Part shown: positions 26,831 to 35,271 of the stretch, piece by piece
How the letters are laid out: each line of letters opens with the position of its first letter
How positions within the stretch are numbered: the stretch's first letter is position 1
Source: Paludibacteraceae bacterium
GTDB lineage: Bacteria > Bacteroidota > Bacteroidia > Bacteroidales > Paludibacteraceae
Reading direction: 5' to 3'
Assembly (NCBI GenBank): GCA_017556705.1
Contig: JAFYMG010000016.1
Coordinates: 124,001 to 188,000, forward strand
DNA: 64,000 nucleotides
The notes under the pieces: generated by a model
Told to the model about the DNA's origin: nothing
The model's database searches: none
The model's input: the letters and a program-made list of their open reading frames with translations, nothing else
Position numbers and translations under genes: made by a program

Positions 26831-27508
26831 ATGGAAAACAACATGATGACAGCCGCTATGGCGGTGAAAAAATTAGATATTCTAAAAACTCTCAAAGAGG
26901 GAGTATCTTTAGCTCTTGGTAATTACATTAACATTCTTTTAACAGTAGTACTTTATGCTGTTACAGTGTGGATTCCTTATCTTAATGTGGGAACAACGAT
27001 TGCGATATCTTCTCTGCCAGCAGAATTAGCAAAAGGAAATAAACTGAATCCAACATTTATTTTCGATGCGAAATATCGTAAAAATATGGGTGAGTTCTTT
27101 ATTCTATCGGTGTTGATGGTTGGAGCTATTCTTATTGGAATGTGCTTTATGCTTGCACCTGCTTTTGTTATTGCTATTGCATGGTGCTTTGCTATTCTTC
27201 TTTTTGTAGATCAAAACAAATCGGCGCTTGAAGCTATTCGTGAAAGTAATAGGTTGACCTATGGTAATAAATGGAATATTTTCTTTGTTTTATTTGTATT
27301 ATATTTTGCGTTAAATGTTGTTACTGGTTTTATTAGCATTGTGTTCACTTTAATTGTGGAGTTTACCTATGTTGGTGATTGGTTATTTATTATAAGTCAG
27401 CTTATTACATCGCTTTTGTCACTTGCTTTTGTTCCTTTTACATTGAGTGCGAATGCCGTTATGTACAAGGAGCTTGTTCTTGAGAGGGAAACTGAAATTA
27501 ACGAATAA
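26831..27508 (+). CDS. Uncharacterised multi-spanning membrane protein
   Basis: 225 residues with an N-terminal cytosolic helix (KKLDILKTLKEGVSLAL) and about five hydrophobic segments: around residues 32-52, 85-112 and 115-132 (FVIAIAWCFAILLFV), 150-172 and 183-207. The layout resembles DUF975/YciC-like integral membrane proteins (amphipathic start, a loop with SALEAIRESNRLTYGNKWNIFF between membrane helices), but I cannot assign a family with confidence. No catalytic motif. AT-rich compared with its neighbours. Monocistronic, with its own promoter and a 20-bp hairpin behind it. Confidence 0.6.
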   Translation: MENNMMTAAMAVKKLDILKTLKEGVSLALGNYINILLTVVLYAVTVWIPYLNVGTTIAISSLPAELAKGNKLNPTFIFDAKYRKNMGEFFILSVLMVGAILIGMCFMLAPAFVIAIAWCFAILLFVDQNKSALEAIRESNRLTYGNKWNIFFVLFVLYFALNVVTGFISIVFTLIVEFTYVGDWLFIISQLITSLLSLAFVPFTLSANAVMYKELVLERETEINE

Positions 27509-27526
27509 TTGTTTTACGTGAATATT

Positions 27527-27567
27527 TATACAAGCAGGAATGGCCGACGGCCATTCCTGCTTGTATA
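27527..27567. terminator. 20-bp perfect hairpin between convergent genes
   Basis: The arm at 27527-27546 (TATACAAGCAGGAATGGCCG) and its exact complement at 27548-27567 enclose a single base. Such a perfect long stem between convergent genes most likely acts as a bidirectional terminator, though no T-run follows it on either strand. Confidence 0.7.
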
Positions 27568-27579
27568 AATCATATCACG

Positions 27580-29382
27580 TTAATCCTCTTCGCTGAGTAT
27601 CTCCCACTCGTAGAGGCGTTGTTCCATCTCGCGTTTGATATGCTCGTAGCGTTGGAAATTCTCGGTGGTTTGTTGTGCCACATCTGCAAGCAGTGTTTCT
27701 AATTCTTGCTGCTCTTGTTCCAATTTGGCGATGGCAGCTTCCACATCCGCAATCTGTTTTTCTTTCTTGCGGCGCGCTGCGGCTGCCGCTTTTTGGGCAG
27801 CATAATCCAACTTCGCAGCCGTCTCCTCGCCTTTAGCCTCTCGCCTTATCGTCTCATTGCCTTTCTTCTCCAACTCCTGCAGATTATCAATCCTCTTGCT
27901 GCGCAAGAAATCGTATATTCCGCCCAAGTGTTCACGCACTTTGCCACCACCAAACTCATATACCTTGTCCACCAGTCCATCCAAGAAATCGCGGTCGTGG
28001 CTCACGCAGATCACCGTGCCGTTAAACTCTTTCAGCGCGGCTTTCAGCACATCTTTCGATTGCATGTCAAGGTGGTTAGTGGGCTCATCCAGTATCAATA
28101 GGTTGCATGGCTCCAGCAGCAAACGAATCATCGCCAAACGGCTACGCTCACCACCAGACAATACTTTTACCTTCTTCTCAGATGCCTCACCACCGAACAT
28201 GAACGCACCTAATATATTACGAATCTGTGTGCGGATATCGCCTACGGCTACATTATCAATCGTTTGAAATACAGTCAGTTCGCCGTCCAATAATGCCGCT
28301 TGGTTTTGGGCAAAATAGCCAATCTTGACATTATGCCCAATCTTCAGCGTACCCATATAATCTAGTTGCCCCATGATACAGCGTACCAAGGTGGTCTTAC
28401 CTTCACCATTCTTGCCTACAAATGCCACTTTCTCACCACGACGGATAGTGAAGGTGGCATTTTGGAATACCATGTGCTCGCCAAAATCCTTGCGTACATC
28501 CTCTGCAATCACAGGGAAATCTCCACTGCGTGGCGCAGGTGGAAAACGCAAACTCAGGCGTGAGTTGTCCTCTAAATCCACCTCCAAACGCTCCAACTTC
28601 TCCAGTTGCTTGATGCGCGACTGCACTTGCACTGCCTTGGTGGCTTTGTAACGGAAACGCTCGATAAACTCCTCGGTCTCTTGAATCATCTTTTGTTGAT
28701 TCAGATAGGCGCGTACCTGTTGTTCGTGACGCTCTTGGCGCAGTACCTTAAATTGGGTATAAGGCACATTGTAGTCGTATATTCTACCTAGCGTAATTTC
28801 TATGGTACGAGTAGTTACATTGTCCAAAAACGCACGGTCGTGGCTTACCAATACAAGCGCGCTACCATTGGTCTTGAGAAACTCCTCCAACCATTGAATA
28901 GACTCGATATCAAGGTGGTTGGTGGGCTCATCAAGTAGCAGTAAGTCAGGGTGTTGCAGCAATATCTTTGCCAATTCGATACGCATACGCCATCCGCCTG
29001 AGAACTCCGAGCAAGGACGGTCAAAGTCCTTGCGCTCAAAGCCCAAGCCGATAATCGTCCTATCCATCTCAGCGATAAACCTCGCCTCATCTCCGATATC
29101 CGATCCCCGATTGCCGATGACCGAAATAACATCCTCCCTCAGTGTCTTGCCATCCACGTGCATCATCACCTGTGGCAGGTAGCCGATGGTGATATCGCCC
29201 ATCTTGGAGATGCGTCCAGAGGTGGGTGTCTCCACACCTGCCAATAGGCGGAGTAGGGTGGTCTTGCCTGCGCCATTCTTGCCCACGAGGGCAATACGAT
29301 CGCGAGGATTAATCAAAAACGTAATATCGTCCAGAATAGGACGCGACGAAAATTCTATGCTAAGATGTTCTACGCTAACCAT
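27580..29382 (-). CDS. ABC-F family ATPase (translation factor type)
   Basis: 600 residues, two ATP-binding cassettes and no membrane domain. Cassette 1: GKNGAGKTT (about 34-42), SEFSGGWRMR, LLLLDEPTNHLD. Cassette 2: GKNGEGKTT, LSGGERSRLAMIRLLL, LLILDEPTNHLD. A linker of about 80 residues lies between them and a charged coiled coil at the C-terminus. ABC-F proteins act on ribosomes; the precise subfamily is not readable here. Two segments coincide with repeated DNA words: VIGNRGSDIGDEARF (29091-29122) and KKGNETIRREAKG (27843-27861). The start overlaps the uvrA stop by eight bases. Last gene of the recQ chain. Confidence 0.9.
   Translation of the reverse strand: MVSVEHLSIEFSSRPILDDITFLINPRDRIALVGKNGAGKTTLLRLLAGVETPTSGRISKMGDITIGYLPQVMMHVDGKTLREDVISVIGNRGSDIGDEARFIAEMDRTIIGLGFERKDFDRPCSEFSGGWRMRIELAKILLQHPDLLLLDEPTNHLDIESIQWLEEFLKTNGSALVLVSHDRAFLDNVTTRTIEITLGRIYDYNVPYTQFKVLRQERHEQQVRAYLNQQKMIQETEEFIERFRYKATKAVQVQSRIKQLEKLERLEVDLEDNSRLSLRFPPAPRSGDFPVIAEDVRKDFGEHMVFQNATFTIRRGEKVAFVGKNGEGKTTLVRCIMGQLDYMGTLKIGHNVKIGYFAQNQAALLDGELTVFQTIDNVAVGDIRTQIRNILGAFMFGGEASEKKVKVLSGGERSRLAMIRLLLEPCNLLILDEPTNHLDMQSKDVLKAALKEFNGTVICVSHDRDFLDGLVDKVYEFGGGKVREHLGGIYDFLRSKRIDNLQELEKKGNETIRREAKGEETAAKLDYAAQKAAAAARRKKEKQIADVEAAIAKLEQEQQELETLLADVAQQTTENFQRYEHIKREMEQRLYEWEILSEED
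27843..27861 (-). repeat. GGCAATGAGACGATAAGGC word inside an ABC-F gene
   Basis: Read as GNETIR. Near-identical words occur inside three other unrelated genes at 54242-54260, 58632-58650 and 61441-61459. Confidence 0.7.
29091..29122 (-). repeat. ATCGGATATCGG-type word inside an ABC-F gene
   Basis: The minus strand reads ATCGGCAATCGGGGATCGGATATCGGAG in two overlapping pieces, repeating a 6- to 8-base ATCGG(A) word; a relative lies at the 3' end of rimO (33947-33997). Confidence 0.6.
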
Positions 29383-32203
29383 ATATAAAACTATCTTTCA
29401 AATCGTTCAGTGCTTTGCCAGTATAGCTGTCCGTGCATTGCATAATCTCCTCGGGAGTGCCTTCGCATACGATATAACCACCTAAATCACCACCTTCTTT
29501 ACCGAGGTCAATGATATGGTCTGCCGACAGGATAACCGATGGGTTATGCTCAATAATCAGCACCGTATGTCCTCTGTTAATCAATGCGTTAAGTGCTTTC
29601 AGCAGCACAGTGACATCGTGATGGTGCAAACCCGTGGTGGGCTCATCAAAGATAAACAATGTAGGACTGGCATTCTCCTGCGCCAAGAACGAAGCCAACT
29701 TCACGCGTTGGCTCTCTCCACCCGACAATGTGCTACCTGCTTGCCCCAATTTCACATAGCCAATACCCACATCTTGTAGTGGGCGCAAGCGATTGACAAT
29801 CTTTTTGCAAGCCGAGTCCTCGGAGAAGAACTCAATGGCTTGATTGACAGTCATTTCCAGAATATCGTAAATGCTCTTTTCGCGGTAGAGAACATCCAAG
29901 ACATCTTGCTTAAATCGCTTGCCATGACAGTGTTCGCACTCCAGCGTGATATCTGCCATAAACTGCATCTCAATGGTCACCTTACCCTCGCCTTGACACG
30001 CTTCGCAACGGCCGCCCATGGTGTTGAACGAGAAATGCGCAGGAGTAAAGCCCATCTGTTTGCTGAGTTGTTGGTCGGCGTACAATTTGCGAATCTCATC
30101 GTATGCCTTGAGGTAGGTTACGGGATTCGAGCGCGAAGATTTGGTCAGTGGGTTTTGGTCCACAAACTCCACATTATGAATCAGATGCAGACTTCCGCGC
30201 AGACTGCCGAAGTCGCCTGTGCGCTCTGCAATACCGCCATAATGCTTTTTCAATGCAGGGTAGAGTACCTTGGTAATAAGCGATGATTTGCCACTACCGC
30301 TAACACCTGTCACCACCGTCATCACATTCAGCGGGAAGCGGACATGAATGTTCTTGAGGTTATTCTCAGTAGCACCAATCACCTCAATATAATTATTCCA
30401 GGTGCGGCGGAAAGGCGGGATAGAATAGGTAAACTTCTCTATCTTGGGCGCACCAGCATACACCACTTCGCCGCCATGGCGACCTGCTTTGGGGCCAATC
30501 TCAATGGTGTAATCCGCTGCTTTCTGTATCTCATCATCGTGCTCTACGACTACGATGGTATTACCCAAATCGCGCAACTGCTTCAGCACATGAATCAGGC
30601 GTTGCGTATCGCGTGGGTGCAGACCGATACTGGGCTCGTCCAACACATAGAGTGAACCTACCAGACTGCTGCCCAATGACTTAGCCAAGTTAATGCGCTG
30701 ACCCTCACCACCCGACAAGGTGCTTGACATACGGCTGAGCGTCAAATAGCCCAAGCCCACATCCTGCATAAACTGCAGGCGAGAGCGAATCTCCGATATT
30801 AAGGAGGCGAAAGGTGAAAGGTTAGAGGTTAAAGGCGAGGAACTAAACCACTCCGCCAACTCGGTGATAGGCATTTGGCAGAGCTCCGTGATGGATTTGC
30901 CGCCGACCAACACATACTCCGCCTCTTTGCGTAGGCGTTTACCAAGACAATCGGGGCATATCGCCTTGCCACGGTAGCGACTGAGCATCACGCGGTATTG
31001 AATCTTGGCATATTGTTTGCTTTCCAGTTCGTGGAAAAAGTCGTTTAGTCCGTGAAAATGTTCGTTTCCGAGCCATAGCAACTGCTTTTGCTCGTTGGTA
31101 AGTGCATAGAAAGGTGTATGGATTGGGAAGTCAAACTTATCTGCTGCATAGATAAGCGCATCGTTCCATTGGCTCATTTTCTCACCTCGCCAACATGCGA
31201 TAGCACCTTCGTAGATGGTTTTGGTCTTGTCGGGCACTACCAAATCGGGATCAATGCCAATCACATTGCCATAACCGCCACAGGTAGGACATGCACCCAG
31301 TGGATTGTTGAAGTCAAACAAATGTTCCGTGGGCTCTACAAATGTAATCCCATCTGCCTCAAAGCGTTGGGAGAAAGTGATAAAGATCGCTTCGTTGTTA
31401 GATGGTAGTTGTATCGCCAACTTACATTCCCCTTTACCTTCAAAAAAGGCGGTTTGTACCGAGTCCGCAAAGCGATTGAGTGTGCTTTGTTCGCCGTCAG
31501 CCACAATACGGTCAACGAGCAGATATGTTACTTGTTCTCCCTTGTCGCTCGCGGTGTTGGTGAGCGAAATGTTGTTGATTTTAGTTGTTTGTGTTGTCGG
31601 ATTATTGCGTTCTGCCTTGTTAAGCAGTTGGGAAAATCGCAACACTTCCCCACTGCCGTCCTCGTTGATACGGTAGAGACGCGAGAAACCTTGTTGTTGC
31701 CAGATAGTGAGTTGCTGTTTGATATTCTCCGCCACAATAGGTGAGAGCAACATTACTTTCGTTCCAACAGGTTGTTGGTGCAGACATTCCACTACATCGT
31801 GGATACTATGGCGCTTAACCTCTTCTCCGCTGATGGGTGAGATGGTTCTTCCCGCACGCGCGAACAATAGTTTAAGATACTCATAAATCTCCGTCACTGT
31901 ACCCACAGTACTGCGTGGGTTGCGGTTAGTTACTTTTTGCTCAATAGCGATGGCAGGCGGAATACCATCAATGAAGTCCACATCGGGCTTCTGCATACGT
32001 CCAAGAAATTGGCGTGCATACGAACTCAGACTCTCCACATAACGCCTTTGACCTTCGGCAAACAATGTGTCGAAGGCCAAAGATGATTTGCCGCTACCGC
32101 TGACACCCGAGATAACTACTAGCTTGTTGCGTGGAATATCTACGGTAATGTCTTTTAAATTATGCGTGCGTGCCCTATGGATATGGATAACGTCTTCGTT
32201 CAA
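29375..32203 (-). CDS. uvrA: Excinuclease ABC subunit A
   Basis: Damage-recognition ATPase of nucleotide excision repair. 942 residues, normal. Two Walker A motifs (GVSGSGKSSLAFDT and GVSGSGKSSLI), two signatures (LSGGEGQRINLAKSLG and LSGGESQRVKLASFL), zinc-binding CPTCGG / CPDCLG and CEACQG / CEHCHG pairs. Two segments look like repeat-derived loops: SSSPLTSNLSPFASLIS (30806-30840 reads GGTTAGAGGTTAAAGGCGAGG on the plus strand) and PTTQTTKINNISLTNTASDKG (with a TCGCTC/GAGCGA hairpin at 31545-31567). In a chain with recQ, rimO, HU genes and an ABC-F gene. Confidence 0.98.
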   Translation of the reverse strand: MNEDVIHIHRARTHNLKDITVDIPRNKLVVISGVSGSGKSSLAFDTLFAEGQRRYVESLSSYARQFLGRMQKPDVDFIDGIPPAIAIEQKVTNRNPRSTVGTVTEIYEYLKLLFARAGRTISPISGEEVKRHSIHDVVECLHQQPVGTKVMLLSPIVAENIKQQLTIWQQQGFSRLYRINEDGSGEVLRFSQLLNKAERNNPTTQTTKINNISLTNTASDKGEQVTYLLVDRIVADGEQSTLNRFADSVQTAFFEGKGECKLAIQLPSNNEAIFITFSQRFEADGITFVEPTEHLFDFNNPLGACPTCGGYGNVIGIDPDLVVPDKTKTIYEGAIACWRGEKMSQWNDALIYAADKFDFPIHTPFYALTNEQKQLLWLGNEHFHGLNDFFHELESKQYAKIQYRVMLSRYRGKAICPDCLGKRLRKEAEYVLVGGKSITELCQMPITELAEWFSSSPLTSNLSPFASLISEIRSRLQFMQDVGLGYLTLSRMSSTLSGGEGQRINLAKSLGSSLVGSLYVLDEPSIGLHPRDTQRLIHVLKQLRDLGNTIVVVEHDDEIQKAADYTIEIGPKAGRHGGEVVYAGAPKIEKFTYSIPPFRRTWNNYIEVIGATENNLKNIHVRFPLNVMTVVTGVSGSGKSSLITKVLYPALKKHYGGIAERTGDFGSLRGSLHLIHNVEFVDQNPLTKSSRSNPVTYLKAYDEIRKLYADQQLSKQMGFTPAHFSFNTMGGRCEACQGEGKVTIEMQFMADITLECEHCHGKRFKQDVLDVLYREKSIYDILEMTVNQAIEFFSEDSACKKIVNRLRPLQDVGIGYVKLGQAGSTLSGGESQRVKLASFLAQENASPTLFIFDEPTTGLHHHDVTVLLKALNALINRGHTVLIIEHNPSVILSADHIIDLGKEGGDLGGYIVCEGTPEEIMQCTDSYTGKALNDLKDSFIYG
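30806..30840 (+). repeat. GTTAGAGGTTAAAGGCGA word inside uvrA (antisense)
   Basis: GGCGAAAGGTGAAAGGTTAG and AGGTTAAAGGCGAGG. The GAGGTTAAAGGC core equals the outer flank of the module in the ABC-F gene (52.99 kb) and resembles GAGAGTAAAGGC in iorA, but here it is read in the opposite orientation. Confidence 0.55.
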
Positions 32204-32223
32204 AATCCCGAGTTACTAAACTG

Positions 32224-33588
32224 TCAGTTAAGATATTCTGCTGTTAGCTGATCTACCAGTTGTCGCAATTCTGGGTTGCTGAGATCTAAGTATTGGGTAT
32301 CTAAAGCAGGAATACGGAGCTTTTGTCCTGGAGTCACACGTGCTGGGTCGCTGATAATATCACGGTTGGCTTCATAGATGAATACCCACAAATCCTTGTT
32401 TCCATAATATTTATATGCGATCCAAGTCAGACGGCTGTCTTTTGTAACTACCTCTGTGCCAATAAATTGTTTGTACACACGTGGTAGAGTTGCCAATGAG
32501 GCAATTACAGGTTGCGCAGCAGCAATCACCTCTTCAATTTCCTCTGCCTCCTCTTCCAAAAGTTGATCTTCGTACATGGACGTTTCCATAGATACCTCAT
32601 GCTCTTCTACTGCTACTATTGGGCGTGTTTCGCGAATACCAGGGGCATTGGTATAATTCAGCTCGTCGGTATACGCATGTTGTACACGGTTATCTTGTTG
32701 TAGAACAGGTATGATGTTCTCGTTTTCAACGACATTCGATAGTACTTCCTCAATGTCCTTTTCCCAGAATTTTATACTTTCCCACCATCCGACTACTGTC
32801 TCACAAATATTTTCAAAATCGAGATCAACTAGTCTTGATTTTTCTTCTTGTACAGTAGCCGTTTTTAGTCCCTTTCGGTTGGTAATGATATCATGGTATT
32901 GGCTTCTCTTGATTGGTTTTTCCATGATTTTAGTACATTGCCACCACCCGATTATTTGTTCGTGGAAACACACGCCAGTGCCTATGGCACCGGCAAGCAC
33001 AAGAGCACCAATGGTCCAAAATATCCATGCACATTTGCATTTTTTCTTTGCTACTACTGGCGTTGCTACAGGCTCTTCCACGTTTTTAGCAGGTTCTGGC
33101 TCTGTCACTTCTTCTACAACTGCAGGTTCTTCTGCTATCTCTGCTGGCATAGATTCTTCTGCTACAATCTCCTTATTTTCTGGTGCTTGTCCCAATTGCG
33201 CCAAGATGTCGATGATTTCATCGGCTTGCTCTCCAAGTTTCTTAAGAGGGTCACTGACGATACTGCTAATAACCTCTTCGGTTGCAGGTTTCTCAATACG
33301 TTTTTCTACACTTTCTTTCAGCATAGATTCAGCACTGAATGTCAGCTTATTATATCCTTCTATGGTAAAATCCTCACCAGTGGCGATATTCACGCTTTTG
33401 CGGGGTGCAACTGCTTTTAATGAGAAAATACCCAAGCCTTTGATTTTTACCTGTTTATCTTTCTTTAGTCCTTCTACAACGCTTTCCAATAGAGCATTGA
33501 GAAAACTATCTGCCTCTTGTTCTGGACAATGAGCATACTCGGCCACTGCCTTACGCAGTTCTTGCCATGTTAGTTTATTGTTTGCCAT
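32224..33588 (-). CDS. HU-domain / transmembrane / LysM protein
   Basis: 454 residues with an unusual plan. Residues 1-95 resemble an HU/IHF-type DNA-binding domain (KQVKIKGLGIFSLKAVAPRK). An acidic Glu/Pro-rich linker follows (about 137-180), one membrane helix (about 187-208), two related segments (IIGWWQCTKIMEK at about 212 and VVGWWESIKFWEK at about 265), another acidic linker and a C-terminal LysM domain (about 379-428, AYKYYGNKDLWVFIYEANRD and VTPGQKLRIP). The order suggests a protein linking cytosolic DNA or protein partners to peptidoglycan across the inner membrane. Bacteroidota have comparable HU-SPOR proteins. It lies three bases after an ordinary HU gene. Confidence 0.8.
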   Translation of the reverse strand: MANNKLTWQELRKAVAEYAHCPEQEADSFLNALLESVVEGLKKDKQVKIKGLGIFSLKAVAPRKSVNIATGEDFTIEGYNKLTFSAESMLKESVEKRIEKPATEEVISSIVSDPLKKLGEQADEIIDILAQLGQAPENKEIVAEESMPAEIAEEPAVVEEVTEPEPAKNVEEPVATPVVAKKKCKCAWIFWTIGALVLAGAIGTGVCFHEQIIGWWQCTKIMEKPIKRSQYHDIITNRKGLKTATVQEEKSRLVDLDFENICETVVGWWESIKFWEKDIEEVLSNVVENENIIPVLQQDNRVQHAYTDELNYTNAPGIRETRPIVAVEEHEVSMETSMYEDQLLEEEAEEIEEVIAAAQPVIASLATLPRVYKQFIGTEVVTKDSRLTWIAYKYYGNKDLWVFIYEANRDIISDPARVTPGQKLRIPALDTQYLDLSNPELRQLVDQLTAEYLN

Positions 33589-33591
33589 ATC

Positions 33592-33870
33592 TTATGCGTT
33601 TTTCAGTTGTTCTTTGATTGTGGGACTTGCTTTGAATGTCAATTGCATTTTCTCTGGTACAAGAGTGCGTTTCTTGGTAGTAGGATGGACAATCTCACGT
33701 GCATTCTTGCGTTTCATTTCCAACGTACCAAAGTTGGGCAACTGTACGCTTTTTCCATCAAGCAATTCTTTTTGTAGAATAGCTACGGTAGCATTCATCA
33801 ATTCTTCGGTGTGAACCTTGGTCATTCCACTTTTCGAACTGATTTGATTAATGAGTTCTTTTGTTGTCAT
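33592..33870 (-). CDS. HU/IHF-family DNA-binding protein
   Basis: 92 residues, the size of a canonical HU subunit. MTTKELINQISSKSGMTKVHTEELMNA helices, then KSVQLPNFGTLEMKRKNAREIVHPTTKK, the beta-arm with the NFGTLE and (N)P region that bends DNA. Nucleoid-associated and probably dimeric. Start codon overlaps the rimO stop by four bases (ATGA). Paired with the HU-TM-LysM gene immediately downstream, which carries a divergent copy of the same fold. Confidence 0.92.
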   Translation of the reverse strand: MTTKELINQISSKSGMTKVHTEELMNATVAILQKELLDGKSVQLPNFGTLEMKRKNAREIVHPTTKKRTLVPEKMQLTFKASPTIKEQLKNA

Positions 33871-35252
33871 AGGCTAGCATAGAGGTCAAAATCCTCTGAT
33901 TTTATGATGTTTACGGTATAAAATTCTCCCACTTTTAATTTCGCAACTCCTGATTCCCGACTCTCGATATCCGGTATCCGATTTCCGATTTCCGCTTTCG
34001 CTATCAGCACTTCGCAATCCACCTCGGGTGAATCATATTGTGTGCGTCCGATATAATATTCTTCTTCTTCGCGGTCAATCACCACACGCTGTGTGGTACC
34101 TACCATTTGGCTCAAGATTTCCGAAGATATCTCTTGTTGTATGGTCATCAATGTCTCCACGCGGTGCTCTTTCTCCTCTTGTGGGATATCATCGGTGTAG
34201 TGGCGTGCAGCAAAAGTGCCTTCTTCTTCGCTATATGCAAATGCTCCCATACGGTCGAAACGCATCTTTTTTACCCACTCACATAATTCGTTGAAGTCCT
34301 CTTCGGTTTCTCCTGGATGCCCCACGAGCAAGGTGGTTCGGATGCATATACCAGGCACTTCCTCTCGTATGCGTGCAATCAAGGCATTTTGCTCCTCGCA
34401 GGTGATATGGCGGCGCATCTTCTCCAGTACGTTGCTTGAGCAGTGTTGCAGCGCAATATCCATATACTTGCACACATTTTTATGCTTGGCCATCACTGGC
34501 AGGATATCATACGGAAAATCCGTAGGGTAGGCATAGTGCAAGCGTATCCATTCTATTCCATCAATTTGCGCCATTTTATCGATTAGTTGCGCCAAACGAT
34601 GTTCACCGTAAATATCTAATCCATAGCTAGATAGGTCTTGTGCAATCACGTTGAACTCCTTCACTCCTTCGCCTACTAACCAGCGTACCTCATCCAAAAT
34701 CTCCTCTATCTTACGTGAGGTGAATTTTCCTGTAATCAGTGGAATTGCGCAGTATGAACAATACCTATTGCATCCCTCTGCAATCTTCAAATACGCATAA
34801 TGCTTCGGCGTCGTGAGTTTACGTTCATAATCCCCGCCTTTAACCTTAGCGGGGTCCCCGACGACACTTGTGTCGTGGGGGACTCTTAATCTTTCGCCTT
34901 TAATCTCATCTACAATGCCAAGGTAATCGAATTTTCCAAACCATTTGTCCACCTCTGGTATCTCCGTAGGCAATTCTTCTCTATAACGCTGTGAAAGACA
35001 GCCCATGACATACAATTTGCGTAACTTACCTTTTGTTTTTCGCTCAGCAAATTGCAGAATCATGTCGATGCTTTCCTCTTTCGCATCGCCGATGAATCCG
35101 CAGGTGTTAATGATAGCAATCTCACCTTTCGGCTCTGCTGAATCATGTACACAACGATAACCCGCCAATTCCAACTGGCGCATCAATCGCTCGGCATCTA
35201 CTAGATTCTTCGAGCAACCCAATGTGATTATATCTATCTCACCTTTTCTCAT
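33867..35252 (-). CDS. rimO: Ribosomal protein S12 methylthiotransferase
   Basis: Radical-SAM enzyme that adds a methylthio group to an Asp of ribosomal protein S12. 461 residues from ATG 35252 (MRKGEIDIITLGCSKN); an in-frame GTG 36 bases upstream overlaps recQ. Auxiliary cluster cysteines about 13, 51 and 85; radical-SAM CNRYCSYC at about 161-168; TRAM domain at the C-terminus. Usual length is 430-440. Two extra stretches match repeated DNA: residues about 118-140 (KGERLRVPHDTSVVGDPAKVKG, over two hairpins) and IGNRIPDIESRESG near the end. The catalytic motifs are intact, so activity is likely kept. Confidence 0.93.
   Translation of the reverse strand: MRKGEIDIITLGCSKNLVDAERLMRQLELAGYRCVHDSAEPKGEIAIINTCGFIGDAKEESIDMILQFAERKTKGKLRKLYVMGCLSQRYREELPTEIPEVDKWFGKFDYLGIVDEIKGERLRVPHDTSVVGDPAKVKGGDYERKLTTPKHYAYLKIAEGCNRYCSYCAIPLITGKFTSRKIEEILDEVRWLVGEGVKEFNVIAQDLSSYGLDIYGEHRLAQLIDKMAQIDGIEWIRLHYAYPTDFPYDILPVMAKHKNVCKYMDIALQHCSSNVLEKMRRHITCEEQNALIARIREEVPGICIRTTLLVGHPGETEEDFNELCEWVKKMRFDRMGAFAYSEEEGTFAARHYTDDIPQEEKEHRVETLMTIQQEISSEILSQMVGTTQRVVIDREEEEYYIGRTQYDSPEVDCEVLIAKAEIGNRIPDIESRESGVAKLKVGEFYTVNIIKSEDFDLYASL
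33947..33997 (-). repeat. ATCGGAAATCGGATACCGG word in the rimO 3' region
   Basis: A 6- to 8-base ATCGG(A) word repeats about six times; encodes EIGNRIPDIESRESG inside the TRAM region. Related to 29091-29122. Confidence 0.6.
34832..34900 (-). repeat. Double palindromic module inside rimO
   Basis: Hairpin CCCCGC/GCGGGG (34832-34854) lies beside a longer one, CCCC-G-ACGACAC with a TT loop (34856-34880), separated and flanked by (A)TTAAAGGC words. It falls in frame between conserved parts of rimO. Confidence 0.7.
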
Positions 35253-35271
35253 TTCTATCAGCGTAGCGGTC

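Noticed and set aside
30806..31570. Clear extra length in UvrA from inserts
   Set aside because: The two loops look repeat-derived, but the total of 942 residues is normal, so net insertion cannot be claimed without an alignment.
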